From Conchocele bisecta (taxonomy: Eukaryota > Mollusca > Bivalvia > Lucinida > Thyasiridae), in assembly GCA_029237695.1 (NCBI GenBank), contig CM055273.1, positions 61,369,968 to 61,433,967 of the forward strand: DNA of 64,000 nt, given 5' to 3'. The notes beneath the pieces are model-generated. The model ran no database searches. It was not told the origin of the DNA and saw nothing but the letters and a program-made list of their open reading frames with translations. Positions within the stretch are counted from its first letter, which is position 1. Each line of letters begins with the position of its first letter. This document shows, piece after piece, positions 37,801-52,800 of the stretch. The translations under genes were made by a program, and so were the position numbers.

Positions 37801-40800
37801 ACACCCACCATACTTGGACAACTTCATCTCCTAGTGATGTACATCAATAACCCCTGATCTATATTTGATCTTCACCTACATTTCCTCTTGAATTACTTAC
37901 TTAATTCCCCTTGGTTAACGTTTTAGTCAAGCTTGGTTAAGGTTTTTAGTCAAGCTGGTACATGGAATACTATTGTGCATACAGACACCATACTTGACAA
38001 CCTTTTCTCATAGGGATGTACATCAATAACCCCTGATCTATATTTGACCTTGACCTACATTTCCTCTTCAATTACTTAGTTAATTTCCCCTTGGTTATGG
38101 TTTTTTGTCAAGCTTGTATATGGAATACTACTGGCCCTACACCCACCATACTTGGACAACTTCATCTCCTAGTGATGTACATCAATAATCCTTTACCTAT
38201 ATTTGACCTTGACCTACTTTTATCCTTCAATTACTTAGTTATTTCCCCTTGGTTACGGTTTTTAGTCAAGCTTGTATATGGAATACTCCTGGGCCTACAG
38301 AAACCATACTTGGAAAACTTCATCTCCTAGTGATGTACATCAATAACCCCTGACCTATATCTGACATTGACCTACATTTAACCTTGAATTACTTACTTAA
38401 TTTCCCTTGGTTAAGGTTTTTAGTCAACCTTGGTTAAGGTTTTTATGCAGGCCGCAGCCACCTTCTTTGTCAAGCTATGTGTACATCGACAACCCTCGTA
38501 GTCGAGCTATGCTGTTCTCCTACAGCTCTTGTTGTGGCTGTCGTAATCGAGGCTAGATGGAAAAAATAGTTCATCAATATCGTTTTTATTAGCAAGTTTG
38601 GAAAAAAAGTGAGAACTTTTACTAAAATACACTGTTCTGGAAGTCAGCGTGACGTATCACTAGTCACGTGACCCGATATGTTTGTCGATACATTTTGCTC
38701 TAAAATAAATAATTTTTATGCCAGAATATTTCACATTTAGAACTACGAAAATACTAAATGGTGATAAGAATATTTTTTAATGACCATTTAACATTATAAA
38801 TCTGCATTGAAATTTGATTTAGTGATTGGAATTTAGTTGTTTGAAGCATTCACAAATTATTAAATTATATAAGAAACAGGTCAGATTTCCCCCTGCGCTC
38901 CTCGACAGGGGAGATAATTATAGCCTGCTGGTGCGCGAAATGGACGAAGTCCGACTTCCACAATGCAACAGTCCTTCATAAACTAATTCCAAAGTATTTG
39001 ATCAACTGGTCTGAAACTAAATGTATATTACTGGCATATGTTTGACACACACTGTTATATTATTCAGAAACGACAAAAATGTGGTATGGTTTGTTGAACG
39101 TAGCAATTTGTGATAAATTTGTAGGGGCCAGGCCACAATTTAGAGCAAGGTATTCCACTGTAACTGGATAAATGGTGTTTATACCCTTTTCCATCTGACA
39201 TCATCAGTGTAGACCCAGATCAGCCTGGTCAGTCGCTCTGTCGTATCAGCGTCTACTCTGTTTGCCGTTCAAATAGTGAAGCACCTGTCATGTTTCCGTA
39301 CAACAAACTGTGTTATCAGGCTGCAGGAGTGCTAGTACCGGTAGATCAGTATCATGACTGGCCATAAATGTCATAAGCCCACTGTCTCCAGTCACAACCA
39401 ACTTAGACACTCCATGTGAATTTGTTGTACAATGTACCTTCGGACATCTGCGTAATTTCATTAAATACATTTACAAAATTTCCAACATTTTTCATAAATA
39501 AAGTCAAAGTTGAAAAAGTTTCCAGAGTACATGCGGAATATATATAATATAAGTCCGCATGTACTCTGTCAATTATATCAAATTTGGACGCCATTTGCGA
39601 AAAAATTGTAAATTTTGTAAACATATTTCATGAAATCACGCAGATGTCCAAAGGTACAAAATCACATGGCTTGTCTGAAATATGAGATGTTTTGCTGTGT
39701 TACAGACATTGGAACTGCGATCATACCTGAAGGATCTTGGAGCGGAAATATCTGAAGAGAACAGTGGAGATGCTATCAAAGATTTGCAGCAGTGTGTGGA
39801 GGCGAGTGATGTCTGTTGGAAGGAGGTCAGCTCAGATTCAGGTAAACATGCGCCTCACCACAGCAACAAGGTGTTTAACCCTAAGTGACTGGAATGGACT
39901 GTGATATGTTAATTTTCCGACCAACGCAATCATCACAAAATAATTTTCAGACTAAGCTGTGTTTTTTTGTCTCTAAAAAAATATAAAAATTACCTGCATG
40001 AAATGCAGATCCTGATGAGACGGCTCGTCACGACGGCTCATCTGGATCTACACTGTTTGCATGCACCACCATAGAGGTCTGTAGTGTTGAAATGGTTAAA
40101 TGGTTTTTGTCGCGCCTGCATTAGCAGAGACGCGACTATAGACGGCGCTTTTTCCGTCGTCGTCCGTTTTTTTTTGTAAGGCAAATGCGTTATTGTTTTT
40201 TCACAACACGGTCAAATGCCTTGGCAGGCGTGATACCGCTTCCATGGCGGAATTCTTGTGTTTGTTTCTGATCATTGTAGCTGCTCAACGTAACTGTAAC
40301 GACATTGCTCCATCATGGACTGCGGGATGGGTCGTGGCCAAGGGGATATGGCATTGAACTTCAATACTGGAGGTTGTGAGTTCAAGACTCACCCTAGGCG
40401 TGAATACTTACTTACAAGTATTTCCATCCGACTGGTCTGTCGGATGAGACATTAAACTGTGGTCCCGTCTCTAAATGACCTTAGCTGTTGCTGGGACGTT
40501 AAACCATTGACTTTTATTTTTTTTAAGACCTAGAAATGGTCACTCAATTACAATGTATTATAGCAACTTTAAATTGTGATTGAATACTTGAATAAGGATG
40601 GTGCATGTAATAACTGAGAAAAAAAAACAAATTTCTGATTTTCAAAACACTGAACATCAGCCCCTATTATATGTATAGCGAATCTTACATGAGTGATGAT
40701 TTAAAATGATATTTATTAAACAAGTTTACTGATTTCATAAGAAACGAGGCTTTGCCAAGTTTCTTATGAATAAATTTAGTCAACAAGTTTAATAAATACC

Positions 40801-43800
40801 ATATTAAATCATCAGAAATGCTAGATTATATTTATTGCATAAGCACATCTTACATAAGCTGTATTAGTCACCAAATCTGTTTTCTGTAACGGGCTAATTT
40901 GCATATTTATTACACTAGTGTATTATTACATGGTGTTATGACACTGTGAAAATCCATTTTGTGCAATAAAAACAGCCCTGCATCGTACTGATCCCAAAGT
41001 TGCTCGTTTCAGACATAGAAATGGTGTTCAATGGAATAATATCCATGGTGCTGCTGATCGCGGTTGAGCAGGCAGAGGAACCCGTGTCTCTCTTCTGTCA
41101 AAAGGTCGCCAAGTTCCCAAAGGGAGATAAAAAAGGCAGCGTGCGGTTACGGATGTTGTCAAACTTGTTTCATGGTTTGGAAGAAAAATCGCCGCTAAAA
41201 GCTGACATTTACTTGAGTATGTTGCGGCTGGCACGGGAAGCAGATTTAGCTAACATGGTCGTCACAGACTTGGATCAGGTACCTATCTATCTATGGCTCT
41301 ATATGACCATAACTGTTGCTGCAATGTTAAACCCTTTCAAAATTTAATTCCACACTGTGGTGCAGGTTTCACAGATTATTCTAATTATACCCCCCGCAAC
41401 GAGTTGCGGGGGGGGGGGGTATACTGGAGTCGGGTTGTCCGTCCGTGCATCCGTCATTAAATATTGTTATAACTTCTATTTCCTTCATCTAAAATGATTA
41501 ATATTTCACACATGCATTCCTGTAAGGCTCTACTACCATGCTGTGCCAAATCCACGACCGTCCAACCCCCGCTGATCCCAAGGTCAATGTCAAATACTTA
41601 GTCTCTTTACAAAACTTAACATCAGAGAAATATTGTTATAACTTCTATTTCCTTCATCTAAAATGCTTAATATTTCACACATGCATTCCTGTTAGGCTCT
41701 ACTACCATGCTGTGCCAAATCCACGACCGTCCAACCCCCGCTGATCCCAAGCTCAAGGTCAAATACTTAGTCTCTTTACAAAACTTAACATCAGAGAAAT
41801 AAGTTCTAACTTCTATTTCCTTCATTGAAAATTCTTAATATTTCACTCGTGCATTCCTCTAAAAATTCATATTTCATGCATGCATTCCTCTAAGGCTCTA
41901 CTATCATGCTGTGACAAATCCCCGCTGATTTCGAGGTGAAGGTCACATACTTAGTCTCTTTACAAAACTTTAACGTCAAAGAAATCGGTTATAACTTCTA
42001 TTTCCTTGCTCGGATCTGCTTCACATTTTACACACGCATTGCTCCAATGGACCTCTACCACCCTGTCACAAATTCACGTTCGTGCCGCCCCCGCTAAGCC
42101 CAGAGTCGAGGTCAAAACCCCACACACTTGGATTTTTTTTTTAATATTTAGGGGTACCTGGGCCCATGCAGGGGCTATTCCGTAAGCCTCGCTTACTGAC
42201 CAATCTAGTTATAAAATCGTAACTCCAGACAAACCATCTAATTCTGCTTGGGATGGGTTGTGACCTAGGGGTTTTAGGAAAATCTGGAGGTTGTGGGTTC
42301 AAACCTCGCCTAGGGCATCAACAATACTTTCATAGTATTTCCATCACACTGGTGCGTCGGATGAGACTTTAAACTGTGTTCCCATCTCTATATAACCTTA
42401 GCTGTTGCTGGGACGTTAATCTCGTTCACTTTCACCTAATTGTGCTGCCTTTATGTGTGATTTCACTTGCCATAGCTGCATTGTCAGTTTCCCGCCACAA
42501 TTTACCCTGTACCGAGCATTGTATAGAGAAATGTTATAGGTGGCTGTGACTGGAGAAATGGGGCTTATGGTTTTTGCAACCAGTCTGTTCAGGATCTGCA
42601 CTGTTCGCCATTCCATCAATGGAACACCAGTCATGTTTCTAACAAGCAATATAGATCGCTATCAGGCCACATGAATGCACTATTTGATCAGGAGCTACAC
42701 TGGTCGCAAATTCTATAAGCCCCATTTCTCCAGTCACAGCCACATATTTGTACATTTTCTGAAGATGAGATTTTCATTGAGCACCGGGACACGAGTAAAT
42801 GACATAATTTAAACATGATTATAATGGTATCTGTCATTTGTTTCCGATCTATATTTTATGATTTTACCACCTAATACAAATAAGCAAACAACAAAATCAT
42901 ATTCAGCATTGTAAGTGTTAACATTTCATCCAATTTTGCAGGTAAAACAGTGGGTTAGTGACTGGGACATTGGTACACAGAAGGTACAGAATCTATACAG
43001 GGCCCTCCATGAAACACTGATAGACGCCAAAATGAGGCAAGTATTGTTTCACAATAGTTCACTGTTTGTGTACATGTATTCTATTTGCACACATTAATTA
43101 AAATCAATTTTGAGAGACATTTGTTACAAGTGATAATTATTCCCCCCGCAACGAGTTGTGGGGGGTATACTGAAGTCAGGTTGTCCGTCCGTCCGTGCGT
43201 GTGTGCATCCGTCCGTGCGTCCGTAAACTTAACATCAGAGAAATATGTTATAACTTCTATTTCCTTCATCTAAAATGCTTAATATTTCACACATGCATTC
43301 CTATAAGGCTCTACTACCATGCTGTGCCAAATCCACGATTGTCCAACCCCCGCTGATCCCAAGGTGAAGGTGAAATACTTAGTCTCTTTTTAGTCTACTT
43401 CGTCTATTTCCTTCATCTAAAATGCTTAATATTTCATACATGCATTCCCGTAAGGCTCTACTACCATGCTGTGCCAAATCCACGACCGTCCAACCCCCGC
43501 TGATCCCAAGGTGAAAGTCAAATACTTAGTCTCTTTACAAAACTTAACATCAGAGAAATAAGTTATAACTTCTATTTCCTTTATTGAAAATTCTTAATAT
43601 TTCACTTGTGCATTCCTATAAGGTTGTTCTATCATGCTGTGACAAATCTACGACCGTCTAACCCCCGCTGATCCCAAGGTCAAGTTCACATACTTAGTCT
43701 CTTTACAAAACTTAACATCTTAATATTTCATGCATGCATTCCTCTAAGGCTCTACTATCATGCTGTGACAAATTCCTGCTGATGTCGGGGTCAAGGTCAC

Positions 43801-46800
43801 ATACTTAGTCTCTTTACAAAACTTAACATCAGAGAAATCGGTTATAACTTCTATTTCCTTGCTTGGATCTGCTTCACATTTCACACACGCATTGCTCCAA
43901 TGGACCTGTACCACCCTGTGACAAATTCACGTTCATGCCAGTGGTACCTGGGCCCACACGGGGGGGTATTCCGTAAGCCTTGCTTACTGACCAATCTAGT
44001 TACATTTAGATCTTCATGATAATTAGATTTAGATCTTCATGTTCATTATGAGATCCTGTCTGTACATGACCTTGCTGTTGAACTAAAACCCCATTATGAG
44101 GTCAAAGCATTTTTTTTGTATGCTCATCACAATAGTGAAGTGTGTAGTTTTGCTATCATTGTCCGTCCATCTGTCTTGTCACAAACATTGTAATTCACAA
44201 ACGTTTAAACCATACCAGGTAGAGGCTTGATACTTGGTATGTAGCTTCCTTAGTGTATAGGCATGTTCAAGTTTATTGGAGTCAGATTGTTTACTGCTAT
44301 CTATCGTCTGTCTGTTGTCACGTTGCAGTGAGATAGCCACCAAGGTGATGATTGAACTCCTGGGAACGTACACTGAGGACAATGCGTCGCAGGCACGGGA
44401 CGACGCACAGAGGTAACTGTCTTTGCTCAGCTCTATGTTCGTCCCTAACCCATGTTCCACCAAGGGGGAAAAAAAGCCAGGGTGCCGTTTCACTAAACTT
44501 TGTACGACTAAAATGTTTGTAAGTGCAAAATTATGATAGTCTGTAAATTTCACAGTTACAATATTTTCTTGTAAACAATTATTGAATTTACATTTATTGA
44601 GCATAGGCTGCATATGCAATATGCAGCCTATGCTCAATTAATGTAAATCCATCAATTGACATTTCCAGACGATCCTAAATTTAAATATTTTAATCGTACA
44701 AAGGTTAGTGAAACGGTCCCCAGATGGCTGGGTGGATGGGCGGAAACTACACCCTCAGCAAAAGCAGGGGGAAATAAGCAATCTAGCCAGATCACTTGTT
44801 TCCGTCCAGCTATCGTCCAAAATCTTTAAAATATACTGTTTATCATTTTTGCAGTGTCTAGATTGGTGTAAATAATTGACAGGTTTTCTGAAACAAACAG
44901 TAGTGTTTGAGATGCCAAGTTTATAATACTGGGTTCGACAACAAAAATAGTAAAGGCTATTCCAGTAAAATCTATATGGGGGGCGGGGGGGGGGAGAAGG
45001 CGTTTTTTGCCGGGGGTAACCTACGACATATAAAAAAACAATTGTCAGCCTACCTACGGTGTTTTAATTTTTTTTTTTTAAACCCAACCACCAATGAAAA
45101 AACAAAAAAAATAAAGAATCACAACCTACAGTAAATAAAAATAAAAATCTAAAAAAATGCAACCTACAATAAATAAAAATAAAAATCTCAACGTACAATT
45201 AACCAAAAATATTAAATAAAAAAAATCTGTTTATTGAATGGCTTTTATACCAAGTCATTTTGTTACATATATTATAGTATATAGTATATACAGTGCCTAA
45301 ATGATATTAAACAATGAAATTGTGCATTTAATACATTAAAATTACACATGTTGCTTTTATTATTAAAATGTGATGTTTATTGTTATATTTGACAAAGAAA
45401 TGTCATTAAGGTGGTGCTCTACCACAGTAGTCCTAACATCGATATCCTCCAAGACATTGGCACCATTGCATCTTGTTATTTACACTATGGCCCAAGGTTA
45501 TAAAATATTGACTTGTCAACAAACTTCCAATTTTTGGACCAAAATCATTACAATTGCCTTTAAATATGGATTTCATGTTTCAGGTCTATTAAACTGTGAA
45601 CATTTTCGTGACCAGTGTAGAACCTGATATAAAGGCTGTGTACCGTAAGCATAGGCTGGTCTGGAAATGCCTTGAAAATAATTATTAACAAATTTTAGCC
45701 GTCAATTTGAATTTGTCAGATAGAATGAAGCTAGATAAATAATAAAAATTCTTACCGTCACATTTCTTGAAATTAGAGTCATGGTTCTCGGACGGAACAC
45801 TTCCCAGGCATGATTAAATTTCATATATTTAGTTTTGAAAATACACATGTTTTTCCATAATCTTACCTGTCTGATAGTTTCACATTACATGCTCACAAGG
45901 AAAACTATTTCAAACACCATGACGAATTTTGCACCCAACCCCTCCTGCTTGAAGAATTTACACACTGACGAATATATATTTTGGAGATTAATACCCAAAA
46001 TTTAACTGACGACAATTAATGCGTCCACAGTACAAATGTACGTTGCAAGGCGGTGCTCCGACGAGTCGACGGAGGATCCATACGTAGAAACAACTTGGGG
46101 ACGTGTTTTGGATTGGGGCTGTATGGCTATTATTTGTTTGGCATAACATTTATAAATATTATTTATTAAATAATTATTAAGTAATTTTCATTTTAAATTG
46201 CAAAAAGTATAAATAAATAACAGTACAACCCAATTGTACTGCTATTTATTTATCCTTTTTTGTTTGCAATTTGAAATGAAAAAAAATAAAAATTTATTGA
46301 TGGGAGCCAGTATAGAAATCGCAACCCCAACTTCTGAAGTTCTGGTCGATACCACCAGGCCTCCGCGTCGATGTAGAATTAGAAACAAAATATCCTACTA
46401 TGTGCGTTCTTGGAGTTGTTTTGTACATTTTGGGAAACTTTTAAACTAACAACAACAACAATTGCTGGGCCGTCAGCGTCTGTATAATTCTTTTCTGGCT
46501 GACAATAACCCACAATTTATTATACAGATTATGAAAACAACAAGCATAAAATATTTTTTATTTCAATACTATGACATGCAATGAATTGTAATTAACAAAT
46601 TTACCCTCCTACAGGTTAAATTATTTTTCGTTGGCAATAACCTACGATAAATAATCAATGGACCTGCCGCTCCCCCCCCCCCCCCCCCCACCCTCCCACT
46701 TCTGTTGGGTCAACCATTCTCTTGTTTTCAGATGCATTATAACCTGCTTAGAAGATCCAAACACATTCTTATTGGACCATCTACTCACGCTGAAGCCAGT

Positions 46801-49800
46801 CAAGTTCTTAGAAGGGGCACCTATTCACGATGTAAGTAGTGTCACTCGCAAATTTGTGGTACCTTTCACATGCTGCAGAAAATGATAAACAAACCACAAA
46901 TATAGCATATTTTTATTATTTTCCATGAAAACACATCTTGGTATTTCATTTGAATTGTCTCCAAGGAGACAATTCTAATGAAATGCCAAGAAATGTTTTC
47001 ATTTCAAAACAAACTGTTCAATAATTGCTGTCTGTTGATGTGTAATCAGTGGTGTGATTTTATTTTACCCAATTAAAATTTTGAAATACCCAATACTTCA
47101 GAAATGATGGAGTGACAATACTCAATTACTAATTCCTTATCTGGAGCCCTGCATAGGATCTAAGTGTGGGACGTAGAGATTGAATGCAGATGTTAAACAG
47201 TAATCCTGAAAATGTTTTAGATTGAATGCAGTAATTCCAAATAAATATATGCCGTCAGTTACCTGATAATGCAAGCGGGGTATATTGCATTGCTCTTGAG
47301 GTTGCATACGTTCGTCCGTGTACATTTATGTCAAAAAGTTTGTAAGAGTTTCTCCAACATGTAATATCTTCACTATTACATAATGGATTGCTTCGATACT
47401 TGGACACTTGAATCACCTGAACATTTGTCACACACTCCCGCCACCATTGACATGACCTTGACCTTTTTTTATTGTCAGAAGGTCGTTGAAACACGGCCAT
47501 TTTTTACAGTCAAGGAGGCATATCCATGTTTTACAAACCTAATGTCTAGTTTTGTTGGTCATTATCTCGGCACTATATGTTGCATTACCATGATGCATCG
47601 TGGTTTTATTTGGTTATCTCGAGGCTGCACACAAACGACAGGTTGCACGGAATCATTCAACCGTAACTATGCACATGCCGGAAATGATAAAACTACTTTT
47701 CCGACTTGAACGTGATTATGCAATATCAATCAGCATAATGTTTAATGTATCGGCTCAACATTCTTCTTTAACCCTTACACCGCTAATGGGCTATCTTAAT
47801 TTTGTTGTTGTCTGCTGTTTATTTTCCATTTTTATCATCAAAAACATGCTTTAACAGCACTTTAGAATAATTTACAACATGCTTTGACAGCACTTCAGAA
47901 TCATTTCCATTGGAAATGATTCTGAAGTGCTGTCAAAACATGTTTTTATTGAGAAATAAGGCAAGATATAAAAGCAACAGCAAACGACAATTGTTGTGAG
48001 TAGCGGTCTAAGGGTTAAAGGTAGATTTGATATAAAAATATGTGGCAAGTCGTTTAGAAATATAGTTGAGCTCTTTTAAAAACTGTACGGATTCTTCTGT
48101 CGCTGAGTATACTGTGATATTGGCCTGAACAACTGTAACTAACTTGTCTCGATGGTTTTACTCAGTTGCCATTCTATACTAAACTTTAATGTTTACTCTT
48201 TGACCACTAAGTATCTGCCTTCGGATATTTGTCTTACCCACGTTAGTGTAAAGTAAGATATAGCGTTCACAATTATGGTACAGGGATCCTCCAGATTATC
48301 GGACAAAAATGGCAGTTTTTTTAACAATATTTTTCTTAAAATAGCAGCTACGGGCATAAACTTTTCACAGAAAAATCGTCGTTTCTTGCTTTCTCAACGC
48401 ATGTAAACTATTTAGCAAACTGTGCCATCTTTCTCGCTTAATATCGGGTCAGATCATCAGTCGTCAGATTGCCCCAAAATTAACATCGACAATCAGTTAT
48501 CCGGACAAACATCTTATAACTTCTATTCTCACGTCGAAATTATAATGTTATCGCGTGTAAACCAGTGTAAACAGCATTGTGTATTTCTGCATACAAGTCA
48601 GTCACCCTTCGTTTCTTGGAAAACACCGTCATCATGTGACCTACATCACAGGACCAGACCTGAATCACATGATCTGTAAATCTAAATATAGCCTGGAATT
48701 TATGAGATCTAAAAATAGACTCTGAAATGCCCAGATACCACTAAAATAAACATGGAATAGTGTCTATGGCAGTATTCTGTTTTATTTTAAGATGTTATCT
48801 TTAATGAAACACAGAATAGCCAGTGTCACCTTAATATTTATACCTTTATTACTTTAATAAATGAGTGGACTGGTTTGGCCGCAAAGCGGAAAATACATAT
48901 GGAAAATTCAGCCTTCGGAAGTCGCGAGCATGAATGCAACCAATCATTTGCAACCATGAAAAGCAACCATGTAAAGCAACCATGTACACGGCCTGTACAG
49001 TAACTTGAAGATTAAAATATATTAGGAGGCTATGCAGGTGACTGCGCACCATTGTTATGGACCCATACAATAAATTGTATGACTTCATGCGGAAGGACAA
49101 AACACCCAACCTCCTAATGCAACTGCAACCTTGCAACCGTAGAACTAAGTAGTGCACCAAGCATAAAGCTTCCCAGTGATGGTGTGCCCTCTAACTGGAA
49201 TTGTTCAGCCATAGTGCACTACTCAGTACTATGTCGGAATACTGTCTATGGCAGTATTCTGTTTTATAGAACAATGACGTAATTGGGCGCACTCGATTGA
49301 GCCCCCGCATGACTTTTGTCGTTGTAAACAACTTCTGCACAGAGTTGGGAATGTGTTCAGCAAATGTTACTAAAATGATTACCATGCCGACATATTCTTC
49401 ACACTGGCATGGAAAAAGCATGCACCTGCATGACTTAGATGCATTTGTTGCACAATTGGATCAAAAGAATGCGCGTAATTAACAGGTATTTTCATTTGTC
49501 CGATAAACTGATTGTCCGGATAATTGGTATGACCCCTGTATAGGTAACGTCATCGTAGTCGGCATCGTGATCAACAATTTTGGACTTGTGTCCAAATGTT
49601 GACGCATATATCCTGATCCGTTCGTCGGATTATTACCAAATTTCATCAATAACTTTGATTGCTATCCAACCAGTGTTATTTGGATGACCTTGACCTTCGT
49701 TGGCAACCGTTGGCAACCATTAGGATTGTGGCCTGTAGTGGTGAAAAAATGGTTAACTCTTTCATTATACCCCCCCCCCCCCCCCCCACCCCCCGCAACG

Positions 49801-52800
49801 AAGTTGTGGGGGGGCGTATACTGGAGTCAGCTTGTCCGGGCCAACGTCCGGGGGTTTGAGAGCTTAGGGGCGGGGTTAGGAACAAAAGATTCCTTTGTAA
49901 TATTCCGTAAGCTCATAAACTCTATTGTTGTTTAGGGGCTTTTTCATTGTTCTTCAAACAATGGAAATACCCCATAAACCCAAAATGTTGGAACGTCCGT
50001 CCGTCCGAGCTTCCGTGTTTCCGTCCGTCACAAAACTTAACAATTGTAAATCTCCTTTTAACTTCTCTTTCCCTTTGCGGATATCTTTCATATTTTACCC
50101 GCCCCTTCTCTGACACTCATACATCATTCTGCAACAAACCTACGACCCCCATTTATGCCAGGGGTAAAGGTCATGGACTTAGAAACTTAGAAAAAAAAGA
50201 AAACTTAACAATTGTAAATTTCCTTTTAACTTCTCTTTCCCTTTGCGGAAATCTTTCATATTTTACCCACCCCTTCTCTGACACTCGTACATCATTCTGC
50301 AACAAACCTATGACCCCCATTTATGCCAGGGCTCAAGGACACGGACTTATAAACTTAGAAAAAAGCAACTTCTCTTTCCCTTTGCGGAATGCAGTGATAT
50401 TTTACCCGGCCCTTCTCTGACACTCATACATCATTCTGCAACAAACCTACAACCCCCATTTATGCCAGGGGTCAAGGTCATGGACTTAGAATGTCTAGTT
50501 TGCTTTTTTCAACTGGAACCACCATCGCACTCTCCATATGTGCTGACATAGTCTTTTATCTGAAAATGATAGTATGCGAGCTGGAATTCATTCTAGGTCA
50601 GGGCTGACGCGTGGGGGTATTCCGTAAGTCCCCGCTTACTGACAAATCTAGTTACATCGGGAATACACTTTATTTATAGACATATAGTTGAATTTGATAT
50701 TACTTCTTTTCTGAGTTTCGTTTATTTCGAAGAAACACAAAAGCTGTTACCACCATTTGAACTGTCTGAACAAGACTCTTCAAATGGTGGTCACACACAA
50801 CATATACTTTCATTGAGAAAGGATGAAAATAGAAATCATTTTTAGATTCCTATACTGTTTTTATCGAGCTCCATTAATTGGCTTGCCTTAATTGCAGTTG
50901 TTGACGGTGTTTGTCACTGGGAAACTGCTTGAGTACCAACAGTTCTACAAAAACAACCAGGAATTCATCCAGTCACTAGGTAGGTAGGTAACTGGAGCCA
51001 TTTTCACTAAACTTTGTACGACTAAAATGTTCGTAAGTGCAAATTTAGGACCGTCTAGAAATTTCAATTGATGGGTTTACATTTATTGAGCATAGGCTGC
51101 ATATATGCAGCCTATGCTCAATAAATGTAAATCCATCAATTGTTTACAAGAAAATATTGTTAATGTGAAATTTACAGACTATCATAATTTTACACAAACA
51201 TTTTAGTCGTAGAAAGTTTAGTGAAACGGCCCCCTGATGTTTTGTGCCTGTTTGATGTATAGGATATACTGTGGTCTGTCCGATTGTTACACTTGCAACA
51301 TTATTTTGTGGTAGACCGTAGTACCACTTTTCATTACCGCATTATACTGTACAAAAACGTTGATTTTCAGAGTTACGCCCTATTTTCACTTGTAATAAAT
51401 GACTTTTACAAGTTCCAGCTTTTTGAGTTGAGACGTAACTAAAATACCTTTGTGCTTTCATGTTAATAAGAGCTGTATTATGCCCCTCCACATTAGTGGA
51501 GGGGGCATTTAGTGTTACCCTTGTCCGTCTGTCCTGTCCGTCTGTCGCGCGGTAAGTTGTTTGATATTGTATCTTCAATTTGAATGTTTGCCTTGTCAAA
51601 GCGGTACGTGGGGCATCCGTGTTCTATGAACACATTTTCTAGTTATTACCTGTGTTTCCTGCAAAACCAACATACTAAAACTAGATAAACTCAGGGCTCC
51701 AGATAAGTTGCGTATTTGCTTAAAGACCCAATTAAAATTGCCAAAAACCAAATTGAAATCAGAAGAAAGTGTATCAAAAAGCAATAACAAATGTGTGCTA
51801 CCTATATCATGCTGCAGAAAACAATTAACAGACCACAAATATATTATATTTTTTCTTATTTTCCATGAAAACACATCTTGGTATTTCATTAGAATTGTCT
51901 CCAAGGACATGTTTTCATTTCGAAGCAAAGTATTCAATTCTTGCAGTCTGTTGATGGGTAGACAGTAGTGTGATTTTATTTTACCCAATTAATATTTTGA
52001 AATACCCAATTGCTTCAGAAATGATAGAGTGACAATAATCAATTACTAATTCTTATCTGGAGCGCCGAAACTAGAGATATAGATTCGTCAGCATAGAACA
52101 GTAGTATAGTGGAACCTCTCTAAACCGAACAACCTTGCAACATTCATGTGTTGAATTATGACCGAGTTCACTGTCTAGTATCGCTGATGTTTATCAGTGT
52201 TCATGATTGGAATGCACACAGACATGTTCCATTGCTCTTACATCAGAATTACAGTGAAACATCTCTCAACCGGACACCCTGGGGACCTCCCTCCCAGGGT
52301 GTCCGGTTTAGAGAGGTTCCACTGTAGTACTACTCCACTACTGTCACATTAAATCTAAAAAAGATTTAAATGCAAGTAGTTTTTCATCAATAACAAAAGT
52401 CACCCTCACTGGATTTGTTTTGATTTTATGGTGAAAAATTTGGAGATTGACTCAGAAACCTGGCTAGATAGCTTTGAAATGATGTACCGGTAAATAAGAA
52501 AACAAAAGTTAGATTTTGAAAATCGGCCCACAAATAAAAAATTATGTAAACAAAAATCTATTTTTAGCCCCCATGTTAAATTCCCATAGGAAAATCGTTT
52601 TTTCGCAATAAAATAAATTTTTGATGGAATTTCTTCAAATAAATATTTTTGGGGAGGGTGACTTTTTTGTTATTTATGACAAACTACATACATTTATATA
52701 TTCAGATTTAATGTGTTTAATTGATAAAAGTTTATCGGCAGCAAAACGTGGAACAGACAGTAGTAGGTTGGTTTCAGTGTTCATAGTTACTACTCTGCAA

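Noticed and set aside
41386..42210. Helitron, because of the terminal hairpin near a run of C/G
   Set aside because: No CTRR-type end after the hairpin and no TC start at the other end could be confirmed; left unclassified.
48849..49160. Minus-strand 103-codon open frame in intron 6
   Set aside because: Inside the Tigger-like element, no domain recognised, and composition looks random.
50979..50990. Alternative exon 7 donors in the gtaggtaggta run
   Set aside because: Using the next donor adds four bases and puts a stop shortly into exon 8.
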